Source: G963678095 sp963678095 (GTDB lineage: Bacteria; Bacillota; Negativicutes; Selenomonadales; Selenomonadaceae). Taken from it: a DNA stretch of 64,000 bases. The translations under genes and the position numbers were made by a program. Positions 8,727 through 15,611 of this stretch are shown here, piece after piece. The DNA is taken from positions 372,001-436,000 of the forward strand of contig CAXXXP010000001.1 in the NCBI GenBank assembly GCA_963678095.2. The letters run 5' to 3'. How positions within the stretch are numbered: position 1 is the first letter of the stretch; every line of letters starts with the position of its first letter. The notes under the pieces are model-generated. The model did not search any database, was not told the DNA's origin, and was given only the letters and a program-made list of their open reading frames with translations.

Positions 8727-9647
8727 ATGTTATACGATATGAACCAGGATGATAAAACGATGCTGGCGCAGCAAAAAAAATGTAGCCGGGTCGCTGTCAT
8801 TGTTATGCTGCTGCTGGCAATACTGGCCTGCCTTTTTATTGCTGGCAAGGAGCCGCCTTTGCGCTCCGAGCCTGACCTTGCTGCGCTTGAGCAGGCTTAT
8901 GGGGCCAGCCTTGGCGTTTATGCCTTAGATATGGAGACAAATCGTGAGATTTCCTATCGGGCCGATGAGCGTTTTGCTTATTGCTCGACCTTTAAGGTGT
9001 TGGCGGTGGGGGCACTGTTACAGCAAAACTCTTTAGAACAGCTGGAACAGCGCGTGCAGTATGCGGAGGCGGACATTTTATCCTATGCCCCGGTTACCAG
9101 GCAGCATGTTGCTGCTGGTATGCCCCGGCGAGAACTTTGTGAGGCCTCTTTGCGCTACAGCGATAATACGGCCGCCAATCTTGTTGTAAAAGAGCTTGGC
9201 GGTGTGCAGGCTTTGCAAAGAACATTGGACGATCTTGGCGACAAGGTTACGGAGCCTGCTGGTATGGAGCCGGAGCTCAATGAACGGCTGCCCGGTGACA
9301 GCCGGGATACCAGTACGCCGCGTCAGCTGGCTGCTGACTTGCAGGCATATACGACTGGCGACTTATTGCCGGCAGACAAGAAAGCCTTGTTGCTTTCCTG
9401 GATGACGGGTAATGCAACCGGTAAATCACTGATTCGTGCCGAGGCACCGGAAGACTGGATTGTTGCCGATAAAAGCGGCAGTGGCCCTTATGCCAGACGA
9501 AATGATATAGCGATTGTCCTGCGCCCTGACAAAAAACCGATTTTTATTGCCATTCTTTCCATGCATACGCGCCAGGAAGATAAATACGACGATGCCCTCC
9601 TGGCCCAGGCCGCCAAAATTGTATTTGCTGCTTTAGCGGAAGAGTAA
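8727..9647 (+). CDS. Class A beta-lactamase
   Basis: Serine beta-lactamase, expected to hydrolyse penicillins or cephalosporins in the periplasm. Motifs: S87-T-F-K90 (nucleophile and general base, classical S70/K73), SDN at 145-147, E181-P-E-L-N (classical E166) and K249-S-G (K234). A hydrophobic N-terminal segment (about 22-40) ends near Cys35 in AILAC, so it is a signal peptide, an anchor or a weak lipobox. Cys86 precedes the nucleophile as in disulfide-bearing carbapenemases, but the partner position 238 is glycine. The omega loop reads AGMEPELN, so the usual Arg164 appears to be lost. ATG 8739 is an alternative start. Confidence 0.9.
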   Translation: MLYDMNQDDKTMLAQQKKCSRVAVIVMLLLAILACLFIAGKEPPLRSEPDLAALEQAYGASLGVYALDMETNREISYRADERFAYCSTFKVLAVGALLQQNSLEQLEQRVQYAEADILSYAPVTRQHVAAGMPRRELCEASLRYSDNTAANLVVKELGGVQALQRTLDDLGDKVTEPAGMEPELNERLPGDSRDTSTPRQLAADLQAYTTGDLLPADKKALLLSWMTGNATGKSLIRAEAPEDWIVADKSGSGPYARRNDIAIVLRPDKKPIFIAILSMHTRQEDKYDDALLAQAAKIVFAALAEE

Positions 9648-9698
9648 AAAGAACAGATAGAGAAGCCGTTTATTTAATCGAAGAAGGGAAACTTGTTT

Positions 9699-10274
9699 AT
9701 GAAGGTTATAGGAATATCGGGCAGTGCGAGAAAAAATGGCAATACGTCCCTGCTTATACAGGCGGTTTTTAAAGAATTAGAACAGCAGGGCATTGATACG
9801 GAGCTGCTCGAACTCTTTGACAAGGAGATTGTTCCCTGTAAAGCCTGTTTTGCTTGTAAGGGAAAAGCGGCCTGCGTGATGAAAAACGATGCGTTTGCCA
9901 CTTGTTTTGATAAGCTGCTGGCAGCCGATGGCATTGTTTTAGGATCACCGGTTTATTCTGCCGATGTGTCGGCGAAACTGAAAGCATTTTTGGAACGGGC
10001 CGGGGTGATTATTGCCTGTCATCCGCATTTGCTGCGGCATAAGATCGGAGCTTGTGTTGCCGCTGTACGGCGGGGCGGGGGGCTCACGGCAGTTGATACA
10101 ATGAATCACTTTTTGCTCAATAAAGAAGTGTTTGTTGTGGGCTCGACGTACTGGAATATGGTATATGGGCGTGAGATTGGCGAGGTTCTCAGTGATGCGG
10201 AAGGCATGGAAAACATGAAAAACATTGGCCAAAATATGGCTTGGCTGCTGCAAAAAACACACAGTCCGGCATGA
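9699..10274 (+). CDS. NADPH-dependent FMN reductase / iron-sulfur flavoprotein-like
   Basis: A 191 aa flavodoxin-fold protein. The FMN phosphate loop is GISGSARKNGNTS at the N-terminus, and LGSPVYSADVSAKLKAFLER is the second conserved block. Between them a cysteine cluster, CKACFACKGKAAC (about residues 47-59), matches the compact motif that holds a 4Fe-4S cluster in archaeal and clostridial iron-sulfur flavoproteins. Likely an anaerobic electron-transfer or quinone/nitro reductase. ATG 9699 is preceded by AGAAGGGA. Confidence 0.85.
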   Translation: MKVIGISGSARKNGNTSLLIQAVFKELEQQGIDTELLELFDKEIVPCKACFACKGKAACVMKNDAFATCFDKLLAADGIVLGSPVYSADVSAKLKAFLERAGVIIACHPHLLRHKIGACVAAVRRGGGLTAVDTMNHFLLNKEVFVVGSTYWNMVYGREIGEVLSDAEGMENMKNIGQNMAWLLQKTHSPA

Positions 10275-10284
10275 TTTTCTTGGA

Positions 10285-10326
10285 TTGACAGTCCGTTGCG
10301 TGTACTATAAGATGTATATGTACATC
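10285..10326 (+). promoter_or_regulatory. Promoter and operator-like palindrome upstream of CD3324-type gene 1
   Basis: TTGACA at 10285-10290 and TATAAG at 10306-10311 (15-base spacer, rather short). Overlapping the expected start of transcription is the perfect palindrome GATGTA-TATG-TACATC (10311-10326), a plausible repressor site. The promoter is inferred from sequence only. Confidence 0.5.
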
Positions 10327-10477
10327 GTACTTTATTTGGCTTGAGAGGAGCGAGGACTTATTAGCGGGTTCTTGATTAAAATGGGGCTTGTTTGCAAATA
10401 GCAAAGGCTGTTTGCAGAGCGAATCCTTCAAATAGCTTTTGCTAATTCCTAAATCATTTTTTAGGAGGAAGCAGACA
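10312..10477 (+). promoter_or_regulatory. Structured 5' leader of CD3324-type gene 1
   Basis: About 165 bases of leader with competing hairpins. GCAAATAGC (10394-10402) pairs with GCTGTTTGC (10407-10415) around AAAG. The same GCTGTTTG can instead pair with CAAATAGC at 10429-10436. A third hairpin, TCCTAAA (10447-10453) with TTTAGGA (10460-10466), covers the Shine-Dalgarno of the following gene. This looks like translational control by RNA structure; no known riboswitch class recognised. Confidence 0.45.
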
Positions 10478-10747
10478 TTGAGCTATCAAAATGGTAAAAA
10501 AATTCTACCGGAAATGTTACTGGCGGCGATCCAGCAGTATGTGGATGGGGCCTATGTTTATATTCCCCGTCGGCAAGAGCAACGATATGCCAGAGAAAAT
10601 GACCATGAGAATCGGCAGCAGCTGCTGCGTCGTAATCAGGAGATTTTTTTAAGCTATCAGGCGGGAAAATCGGTGCAGGAACTGACACAATGCTATTTTT
10701 TATCAGATAAAACGATCTATAAAATCATAGCAAAAATGAAACAATGA
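10478..10747 (+). CDS. CD3324-type small HTH protein, copy 1
   Basis: An 89 aa protein. The N-terminal half carries the hallmark sequence ILPEMLLAAIQQYVDGAYVYIPRR, and the C-terminal half has a likely helix-turn-helix (SVQELTQCYFLSDKTIYKIIAKMK). I recognise this as the small Firmicutes family named after Clostridioides difficile CD3324, distantly like Mor activators. Function is not established; a DNA-binding regulator is inferred. TTG start after TTAGGAGGAAGC, which a leader hairpin can mask. A second copy lies at 12345. A terminator follows, so it is a single-gene unit. Confidence 0.75.
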   Translation: MSYQNGKKILPEMLLAAIQQYVDGAYVYIPRRQEQRYARENDHENRQQLLRRNQEIFLSYQAGKSVQELTQCYFLSDKTIYKIIAKMKQ

Positions 10748-10758
10748 ATGACAGCGAA

Positions 10759-10796
10759 GGGGAACACAGCCAGATGGCGTGTTCTCCTTTTTTTTT
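10759..10796 (+). terminator. Terminator after CD3324-type gene 1
   Basis: Nine-base stem with one G-U pair (10759-10767, 10779-10787) followed by nine T residues. Confidence 0.92.
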
Positions 10797-10800
10797 CAGA

Positions 10801-10842
10801 AACCAAAAGCAGGTCTACTTTTGGTTATGGCAGGCATATAAT
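10801..10842 (+). promoter_or_regulatory. Inverted repeat next to a -10 element before a methyltransferase gene
   Basis: Perfect 9-base inverted repeat AACCAAAAG / CTTTTGGTT (10801-10809, 10818-10826), then TATAAT at 10837-10842. No T run follows the repeat, so an operator covering the -35 region is more likely than a terminator. No good -35 hexamer is visible, consistent with an activated promoter. Confidence 0.4.
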
Positions 10843-10871
10843 AAAGGGGAAATCAAAAGGAGGCATTATGC

Positions 10872-11588
10872 ATGCTGTTTACAAAGAGTAAAAAATACGA
10901 TCAGAATTTTGTCAGAGATAATATGATGGGGCCCAATGCTCTACAGATTATTGAGGAATTGACGCAGACAATGAAGCTGCAGCCGGGGATGCGTGTTCTT
11001 GATCTTGGCTGCGGACGAGGGCTGACTTCCATCTTTTTGGCACAGGAATTTGGGGTTCAGGTTTATGCTACGGATTTGTGGATTGAAGCGCAAGAAAATG
11101 AGCAGCGGTTTAGGCAGTGGTCGCTGGAAAAGAAGATTACAGCGATTCATGCGGATGCCAAGGCGTTGCCGTTTGAACAAGATTTTTTTGATGCAATCAT
11201 CAGTGTTGATGCATATCTTTACTTTGGTCTGCAGAAGGGCTTTATGGAAGAAAAACTGGTGCCCCTCCTTAAAGCGGCAGGTGAAATCGCGCTGGCCTTC
11301 CCCGGCTTCAAACGGGAGCTGCCCTTGCCACTGCCGCCAGAATTTCTACTCTCCTGGCAAGAGGACGATCTCGAATCTTTTCATAGTTGTGAGTGGTGGC
11401 AAGCGCTGCTTGCTGATGCGCCAAGTATTGAACTGCAAGCAGTAACAGAGATGCACTGCTGTGAGGAAAGCTGGCAGGACTGGCTGCAATGCGAAAATCC
11501 TTACGCCGTCAATGATCGCCTGGCGATGTCTGCCGGAGCCGGAGCTTACATGAACATGATTGCCGTACGGGCAAAAAAACAGGCTTGA
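10872..11588 (+). CDS. Class I SAM-dependent methyltransferase
   Basis: A 238 aa protein with motif I VLDLGCGRGLTSIFLA (about residues 42-57), YATDLW as the motif II acidic end, and HADAKALPF ahead of DAIISVDAYLYF. The arrangement resembles the small-molecule/ubiE-like branch. Substrate unknown. ATG 10872 is eight bases after AAAAGGAGG; an overlapping ATG at 10868 reads only eight codons. The GNAT gene starts 23 bases beyond its stop, so the two are probably one operon. Confidence 0.85.
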   Translation: MLFTKSKKYDQNFVRDNMMGPNALQIIEELTQTMKLQPGMRVLDLGCGRGLTSIFLAQEFGVQVYATDLWIEAQENEQRFRQWSLEKKITAIHADAKALPFEQDFFDAIISVDAYLYFGLQKGFMEEKLVPLLKAAGEIALAFPGFKRELPLPLPPEFLLSWQEDDLESFHSCEWWQALLADAPSIELQAVTEMHCCEESWQDWLQCENPYAVNDRLAMSAGAGAYMNMIAVRAKKQA

Positions 11589-11611
11589 TTGGGCAGCAGG
11601 AGGATATTGCG

Positions 11612-12112
11612 ATGAATATAGATACGGACCGGTTGGTGCTTGTCGCACTGACTTGCCGGCAGCTGAAGCTATGGCTGGAGGATCTGCCGGCGCTTGAACG
11701 TGAATTGGACTGCTGTTATCAGGCAGAGGCGCTGGAGGGGGATTTTCGTGAAATTGTGAAGGGGCAATACGCCCGAGTGCAGCAGGCACCGCTTTTGTAC
11801 TGGTGGCGCAGCTTCTTTTTTTTAATCAGAAAAGCCGACGCAGTGGTAATTGGTGCAGCTGATTTTAAGGAGGCTCCAAGTCGTGCGGGCGAGGTTGAGC
11901 TTGGCTATGGTCTTGGCGCAGCTTTTGAGCAGCAGGGCTATATGAGTGAGGCGGTTGCAGCCATGTCAAACTGGGCTCTTCGCCAAACCGGGGTTTGCTG
12001 CATAACGGCTGAAACAGAAAAGCACAATGAACCATCGCAGCGGGTCTTAACGCGCTGCGGGTTTAAAAAATACCGTGAACAAGACACAATCTGGTGGAGG
12101 TATTCGCTGTAG
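11612..12112 (+). CDS. GNAT-family N-acetyltransferase (RimJ-like)
   Basis: A 166 aa acetyltransferase. It opens with IDTDRLVLVAL, has the beta4 segment VELGYGLGAAFEQQGYMSEAVAAM (the acetyl-CoA pyrophosphate loop is the QQGYMSEA part) and the typical HNEPSQRVLTRCGFKKY near the C-terminus. These mark the RimJ/RimL branch that acetylates protein N-termini or small amines; the true substrate is unknown. ATG 11612 is preceded by AGGAGG. Probably co-transcribed with the upstream methyltransferase. Confidence 0.85.
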   Translation: MNIDTDRLVLVALTCRQLKLWLEDLPALERELDCCYQAEALEGDFREIVKGQYARVQQAPLLYWWRSFFFLIRKADAVVIGAADFKEAPSRAGEVELGYGLGAAFEQQGYMSEAVAAMSNWALRQTGVCCITAETEKHNEPSQRVLTRCGFKKYREQDTIWWRYSL

Positions 12113-12240
12113 CCGCTTAGCGAGCGGAATTTGACGAAGCTGCTGTTTTGCCGTAAGATAAGTATAAAAATATCACCCTGAGATAGTGCGTGATTTGTAA
12201 AGGGATGAGAAGGATGCCCATGATTTTATGCATAGATTTT

Positions 12241-12331
12241 GCTCCATACAGAGTCGGCTGAAGTAAGCGGCAGTTGTATGGAGCGATTCCAAGTCGCTGA
12301 AATGCCGGCTTTTGCCTGATTATTGTAATCA
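12241..12331 (+). promoter_or_regulatory. Structured leader of CD3324-type gene 2
   Basis: Perfect inverted repeat GCTCCATACA / TGTATGGAGC (12241-12250, 12275-12284). Its right arm overlaps a second hairpin, AGCGA / TCGCT (12282-12286, 12294-12298), so the two exclude each other. A third, TGATTA-TTG-TAATCA (12317-12331), runs into the Shine-Dalgarno AAGGAGGAG at 12331-12339. Role inferred by comparison with the leader of copy 1. Confidence 0.4.
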
Positions 12332-12344
12332 AGGAGGAGCCTGC

Positions 12345-12608
12345 ATGAAATATGTAAATGCAAATAGGATTTTCCCGGAAGCACTCGTTGCCCAGCTGCA
12401 GCAGTATCTGCCGGGCGGATATGTATATATCCCGGAACCAAAGGAAAAGCATAAATCCTGGGGGGAACTGTCGGGGTACCGGCAGGAGCTTGATCGAAGA
12501 AATGAAAAAATCCGGCAGGAGTTCAGCCGGGGGGAAGCTTTGACTCAGCTTGCTGAGCGCTATTATCTTTCCGTATATGCGATTCGAAAAATTATCTACC
12601 AGAAGTAA
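12345..12608 (+). CDS. CD3324-type small HTH protein, copy 2
   Basis: An 87 aa paralogue of the protein at 10478. Both share the spaced pattern (I/F)(L/F)PE-(x)-Q-QQY-(x)-GGYVYIP in the first half, RRNE/RRNQ in the middle, and a C-terminal helix-turn-helix (LTQLAERYYLSVYAIRKIIYQK here). ATG 12345 after AAGGAGGAG. It sits alone between a structured leader and a terminator, like copy 1. Probable DNA-binding regulator; target unknown, though a neighbouring acetyltransferase or methyltransferase gene is plausible. Confidence 0.75.
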   Translation: MKYVNANRIFPEALVAQLQQYLPGGYVYIPEPKEKHKSWGELSGYRQELDRRNEKIRQEFSRGEALTQLAERYYLSVYAIRKIIYQK

Positions 12609-12613
12609 GGTAC

Positions 12614-12651
12614 AAACTGCTGTCGCGGCTATTTGCGACGGCAGTTTTTTT
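12614..12651 (+). terminator. Terminator after CD3324-type gene 2
   Basis: Thirteen-base stem with one G-U pair (12614-12626, 12635-12647) and a run of seven T residues (12645-12651). Confidence 0.92.
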
Positions 12652-12730
12652 ACGGAATTTTACCGAAGCATTCTGTGTATTGCCGCGATCTTCTAGGGCT
12701 GTTAGAGTTATACAGGAAAGGGTGAGCGAA

Positions 12731-13390
12731 ATGAATTACAAAATAATTGACATGGAAAAATATTATCGGCGGGAAATGTTTCGCCGTTTTTCGGAGGACT
12801 GCAGATGTTCGGTATCCATGACCAGCCCACTTGATGTGACCAAGGTGGTCGAAGCGAGCAAAAAAAGCCAAACAAAATTTTACGTCAATTTTCTCTATAT
12901 AATGGCGCGGGTGCTCAATTCGCGGGAGGATTACCGGCTCTGCTACCTTCGGGATACGCAGCAGCTGGTAGTTTACGACAAAATAAATCCCGCACACTAT
13001 GTTTTTCATGAAAAGACGAAAACCTGTACGCCGGTATATACGGAATATCAGCCCGATTATGCGGCATTTTATGATGGCTGTACGGCAGATATCGCGGCGG
13101 CAAAACAAAGCGGCGGTTATCTGCTCGATGACGCCAATCATCCCAATTGGTTTGATGCATCCTATATTTCCTGGCTGTCCTATGATTCCCTGCATGTCGA
13201 ACTGCCGGATGGCTATCTCCACTTTATGCCGATCATAAACTGGGGGCGCTATCGCCGGGAACAGGAGCGGCTTGTCATGCCCGTCAGTGTGCGGCTGAAT
13301 CATGCCGCAGCCGATGGATATCTTATTTCACAGGTCTTTTTGTCGCTGCAACAGGAAATGGATCAGTTTGCAGCCAAGCAGCATTGCTAA
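12731..13390 (+). CDS. CatA-like (chloramphenicol acetyltransferase family) O-acetyltransferase
   Basis: A 219 aa protein of the trimeric CAT family, which is close to the usual 210-220. The catalytic motif H-x3-D-G is present as RLNHAAADGY near residue 190, and the N-terminal EKYYRREMFRRF and central FMPIINWGRY blocks match CAT. Family members acetylate chloramphenicol or other alcohols with acetyl-CoA; whether this one confers resistance cannot be told. ATG 12731 after AAAGGGTGAG. Its terminator has been split by the insertion sequence that follows. Confidence 0.82.
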   Translation: MNYKIIDMEKYYRREMFRRFSEDCRCSVSMTSPLDVTKVVEASKKSQTKFYVNFLYIMARVLNSREDYRLCYLRDTQQLVVYDKINPAHYVFHEKTKTCTPVYTEYQPDYAAFYDGCTADIAAAKQSGGYLLDDANHPNWFDASYISWLSYDSLHVELPDGYLHFMPIINWGRYRREQERLVMPVSVRLNHAAADGYLISQVFLSLQQEMDQFAAKQHC

Positions 13391-13430
13391 AAGAAGAAAA
13401 GCAGGCACCCGTGCGGCAAAGTTGTACTGA

Positions 13431-13471
13431 CCCCCATAAGTTAGACCAAGAATCAATCTAACTTATGGGGG
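13431..13471 (+). promoter_or_regulatory. Hairpin at the IS left end masking the orfA ribosome-binding site
   Basis: Perfect 15-base inverted repeat (13431-13445 with 13457-13471) with an 11-base loop, followed by TATTTTTATG. The right arm contains GGGGG, the Shine-Dalgarno of orfA. Only transcripts entering from outside the IS include both arms, so the hairpin would block translation driven by neighbouring promoters. Confidence 0.7.
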
Positions 13472-13478
13472 TATTTTT

Positions 13479-14042
13479 ATGGCTAAATATAGTACTGAAT
13501 TTAAGAAAAAGATTGTAACTGAATATTTGAAAGGGAATATTGGTTATAGAAGCCTTGCAAAAAAATATAACATTCCTGGTAGTAGGCAAATAGAAACCTG
13601 GGTTGCTGCTTTTCAACGTCTTGGTACAGAAGGAATTTCTCGTTCTCGTCAAAAGAAAAGTTATTCTTTTCAATTTAAGTTGCATGCGGTAGAGTTATAT
13701 TTAAGTACAGAGATTTCCTACCAAGATTTAGCATTGCAACTCGAAATCAATAATCCAGCTCTAGTAACGCAATGGGTTCAGAGGTTCCGTGCTGTCGGCG
13801 TAGATGGTCTTAAACCAAATCGGAAAGGCAGGCGTCCTAAAGTGCCAGATAAACCTATCGCCGTAACACCTACTCAATCAAAAGAAATTCGGGATGAACG
13901 GCTTAAACAGCTTGAAGAAGAAAATCTTAAACTTCGCATAGAGGTAGCTTATTTAAAAGAACTGAGGAGATTGCGCCTGGAGCAAGAGGCGCAGAAACGA
14001 GAGCAAGGATCGTTCACAGTCTCCGAGGATCATTCAAACTAA
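13479..14042 (+). CDS. IS150-type transposase OrfA
   Basis: A 187 aa protein with two successive helix-turn-helix regions (about residues 8-50, IVTEYLKGNIGYRSLAKKYN, and about 65-110, HAVELYLSTEISYQDLALQL) and a C-terminal leucine-zipper-like coiled coil (ERLKQLEEENLKLRIEVAYLKEL). It binds the IS ends. The slippery heptamer T TTA AAA at 13952-13958 lies in its reading frame and should allow -1 frameshifting to make the OrfAB transposase. ATG 13479. Confidence 0.92.
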   Translation: MAKYSTEFKKKIVTEYLKGNIGYRSLAKKYNIPGSRQIETWVAAFQRLGTEGISRSRQKKSYSFQFKLHAVELYLSTEISYQDLALQLEINNPALVTQWVQRFRAVGVDGLKPNRKGRRPKVPDKPIAVTPTQSKEIRDERLKQLEEENLKLRIEVAYLKELRRLRLEQEAQKREQGSFTVSEDHSN

Positions 14043-14883
14043 AAGATATCCTTGCAATTGCAAATCTCCCCAAAGCAACGTACATGTACTGGCAGGGCCG
14101 GTTCAACCGGCCTTCGCAAATGCTGAATTAGAGAATCAAATCAAAGCAATTCGTCAGAGCGATAAAGATTTTGGTTATCGCCGTATCTGTGGGAAACTCC
14201 GTGAATATGGTATTATGGTCAATCATAAGAAGGTCCAGCGTCTCGTCCAGAAACTAAGTCTGCAGGTAAAATCCTTTACCCACAAGAGTCGTAAATATAA
14301 TTCTTACAAAGGAACAGTTGGGCGCATTGCGCCCAATCGGCTACATCGTCGCTTCGATACATGTATTGTTCATCAGAAAATCACAACAGACACAACCGAA
14401 TTCAAATATTATGAAATTGACGCAAAAGGAAATATCATTACACGCAAAGCCTACCTTGACCCATTTCTCGATCTTTTCAACCGTGAAATCATCAGTTTCA
14501 GTATCACAAAACGCCCTTCATCACAAGGGATTCTATCAGCCCTGGAAAGGGCTGTTATGGTAACCAGTGATTGTCCATATCGCCGAACCTTCCACTCGGA
14601 TCAAGGCTGGGCATATCAAATGAAAAACTATGTCCATCGCTTGAAAGAAGAACGAATCTTTCAGAGCATGTCTCGAAAAGGAACCTGTCTAGATAATAGC
14701 GTGATGGAAAACTTCTTTGGACTATTAAAGCAAGAAATGTATTATGGTCGAACCTATCATAGCTTTGAAGAGCTAGAATGTGCTATCCGTCGTTATATCG
14801 AATATTATAATAAACACCGAATAAAGGCTAAGCTTGGCTGGCTTAGTCCTGTGAATTATCGATTACGTTATGCTGCAGCATAA
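13952..14883 (+). pseudogene. Frameshifted IS150-type transposase OrfB
   Basis: The DDE catalytic protein of the IS. Its N-terminal part is read in the -1 frame relative to orfA (from 13952: ...LRGSFKLKDILAIANLPKATYMYW...) and stops at TAG 14129-14131. The rest continues in another frame from about 14114 (NAELENQIKAIRQ onward) to 14883. Joining them needs one extra base near 14114-14120, so a one-base deletion is likely. The DDE residues (TTDTTEF, HSDQGW, VMENFFGLLK) are intact. A sequencing error is the alternative; otherwise this copy cannot transpose by itself. Confidence 0.85.
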
Positions 14884-14889
14884 TAAAAA

Positions 14890-14916
14890 CCGCAGTAGCA
14901 ATAAATGCTACTACGG
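14890..14916. repeat. Hairpin near the IS right end
   Basis: Arms 14890-14900 and 14906-14916 pair over 11 bases with one mismatch, just after the orfB stop. There is no T run; it may insulate the IS or stabilise the transposase mRNA. Confidence 0.45.
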
Positions 14917-14975
14917 TTCGGTCTAACTTTATGGGGTCACTACAAGTCGCTGAGTGCCTGCTTTTTTGATGATCT

Positions 14976-15521
14976 TTAATTTTCTGCCAGCCATTTTTCA
15001 GTCGATAAAATTCGGCTAAACCGAAGGCTCTGGGCCATTAGGGTTGCATGGTGCAAGTCGCGGCTGGAGATAGTGCCGATGTCGTTATGGATGTCAATGG
15101 TTCCCGTGGCATCGGATAAAAATTCAACGCCATAGCCGCGATGAAAGGCTTCTCTGGCAGTGGTATCACAGCACATTTGCGTCATATAGCCGGCAATGAC
15201 CAGATCCGAGATCCCCTCCTGCTCTAAAATATCGTTTAATGCGGTAGCGTAAAAAGAACTCGGTTTTGTCTTTTCGATCAGATAATCATACGGCATTTTT
15301 GCGATTTCTGGATGAAGCTGCCAGCCCTCACTTTGGTATAAAAAAGTTTCGCCGGTCCGAGCCGTGTGCTGGATCACGATGATGGGCATTTGTAGTGCCT
15401 GTGCCCGGCGCATCAATTCTAACATATGGGCAAGGCTCTCCTCTGGCGCCGGATAGGTGACGGGCAGATGCCCGGTGAAATATTCAGTTTGTACATCGAT
15501 GATAAGCAGTGCTTTTCGCAT
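14976..15521 (-). CDS. Isochorismatase-like cysteine hydrolase
   Basis: A 181 aa protein of the nicotinamidase/isochorismatase fold. The catalytic triad is visible: Asp in ALLIIDVQTEYF (D9), Lys in IEKTKPSSF (about 105), and Cys in GYMTQMCCDTTAREA (about 137). It likely hydrolyses an amide or vinyl ether of a small metabolite; the substrate is unclear. It is divergently arranged with the Lrp/AsnC-type regulator at 15612, which probably controls it. Its 3' end lies next to the T run of the split terminator. Confidence 0.87.
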   Translation of the reverse strand: MRKALLIIDVQTEYFTGHLPVTYPAPEESLAHMLELMRRAQALQMPIIVIQHTARTGETFLYQSEGWQLHPEIAKMPYDYLIEKTKPSSFYATALNDILEQEGISDLVIAGYMTQMCCDTTAREAFHRGYGVEFLSDATGTIDIHNDIGTISSRDLHHATLMAQSLRFSRILSTEKWLAEN

Positions 15522-15611
15522 AAAAATCTTCCCCTCGCGTGTCTATTGTTATAGTATTATGATAAACTAAAGCAGACTGGAAAGGTGAAAGAAAAACGGG
15601 GGATTGGCTTT

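Larger units (their letters stand above)
13423..14944 (+). mobile_element. IS3-family insertion sequence, IS150-like subgroup
   Basis: A 1522 bp element. The left end begins TGTACTGACCCCCATAAG and the right end, read in reverse, begins TGTAGTGACCCCATAAAG; the ends match over about 25 bases with small gaps. It is flanked by a 3-base direct repeat AGT (13420-13422 and 14945-14947), the usual IS3 target duplication. It carries orfA and a frameshifted orfB with a DDE transposase domain. Base composition is richer in A and T than the neighbours. It is inserted in the loop of the terminator behind the CatA-like gene. Confidence 0.93.
13397..14967 (+). terminator. Terminator split by an insertion sequence
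   Basis: AAAAGCAGGCAC (13397-13408) is the exact complement of GTGCCTGCTTTT (14954-14965), and six T residues follow at 14962-14967. Removing the IS and one target repeat leaves a 12-base stem with a 20-base loop: the original terminator of the CatA-like gene. The halves are now 1.5 kb apart. Confidence 0.8.

Noticed and set aside
10744..10926. Open frame of 60 codons after the first CD3324-type gene
   Set aside because: It runs through a clear terminator and overlaps the methyltransferase start; not a protein-like composition.
13942..14883. Single uninterrupted OrfB in one frame
   Set aside because: Reading the downstream frame from 13942 loses the conserved ...SFKLKDILAIANLPKATYMYW segment, so a real frame change must be assumed.
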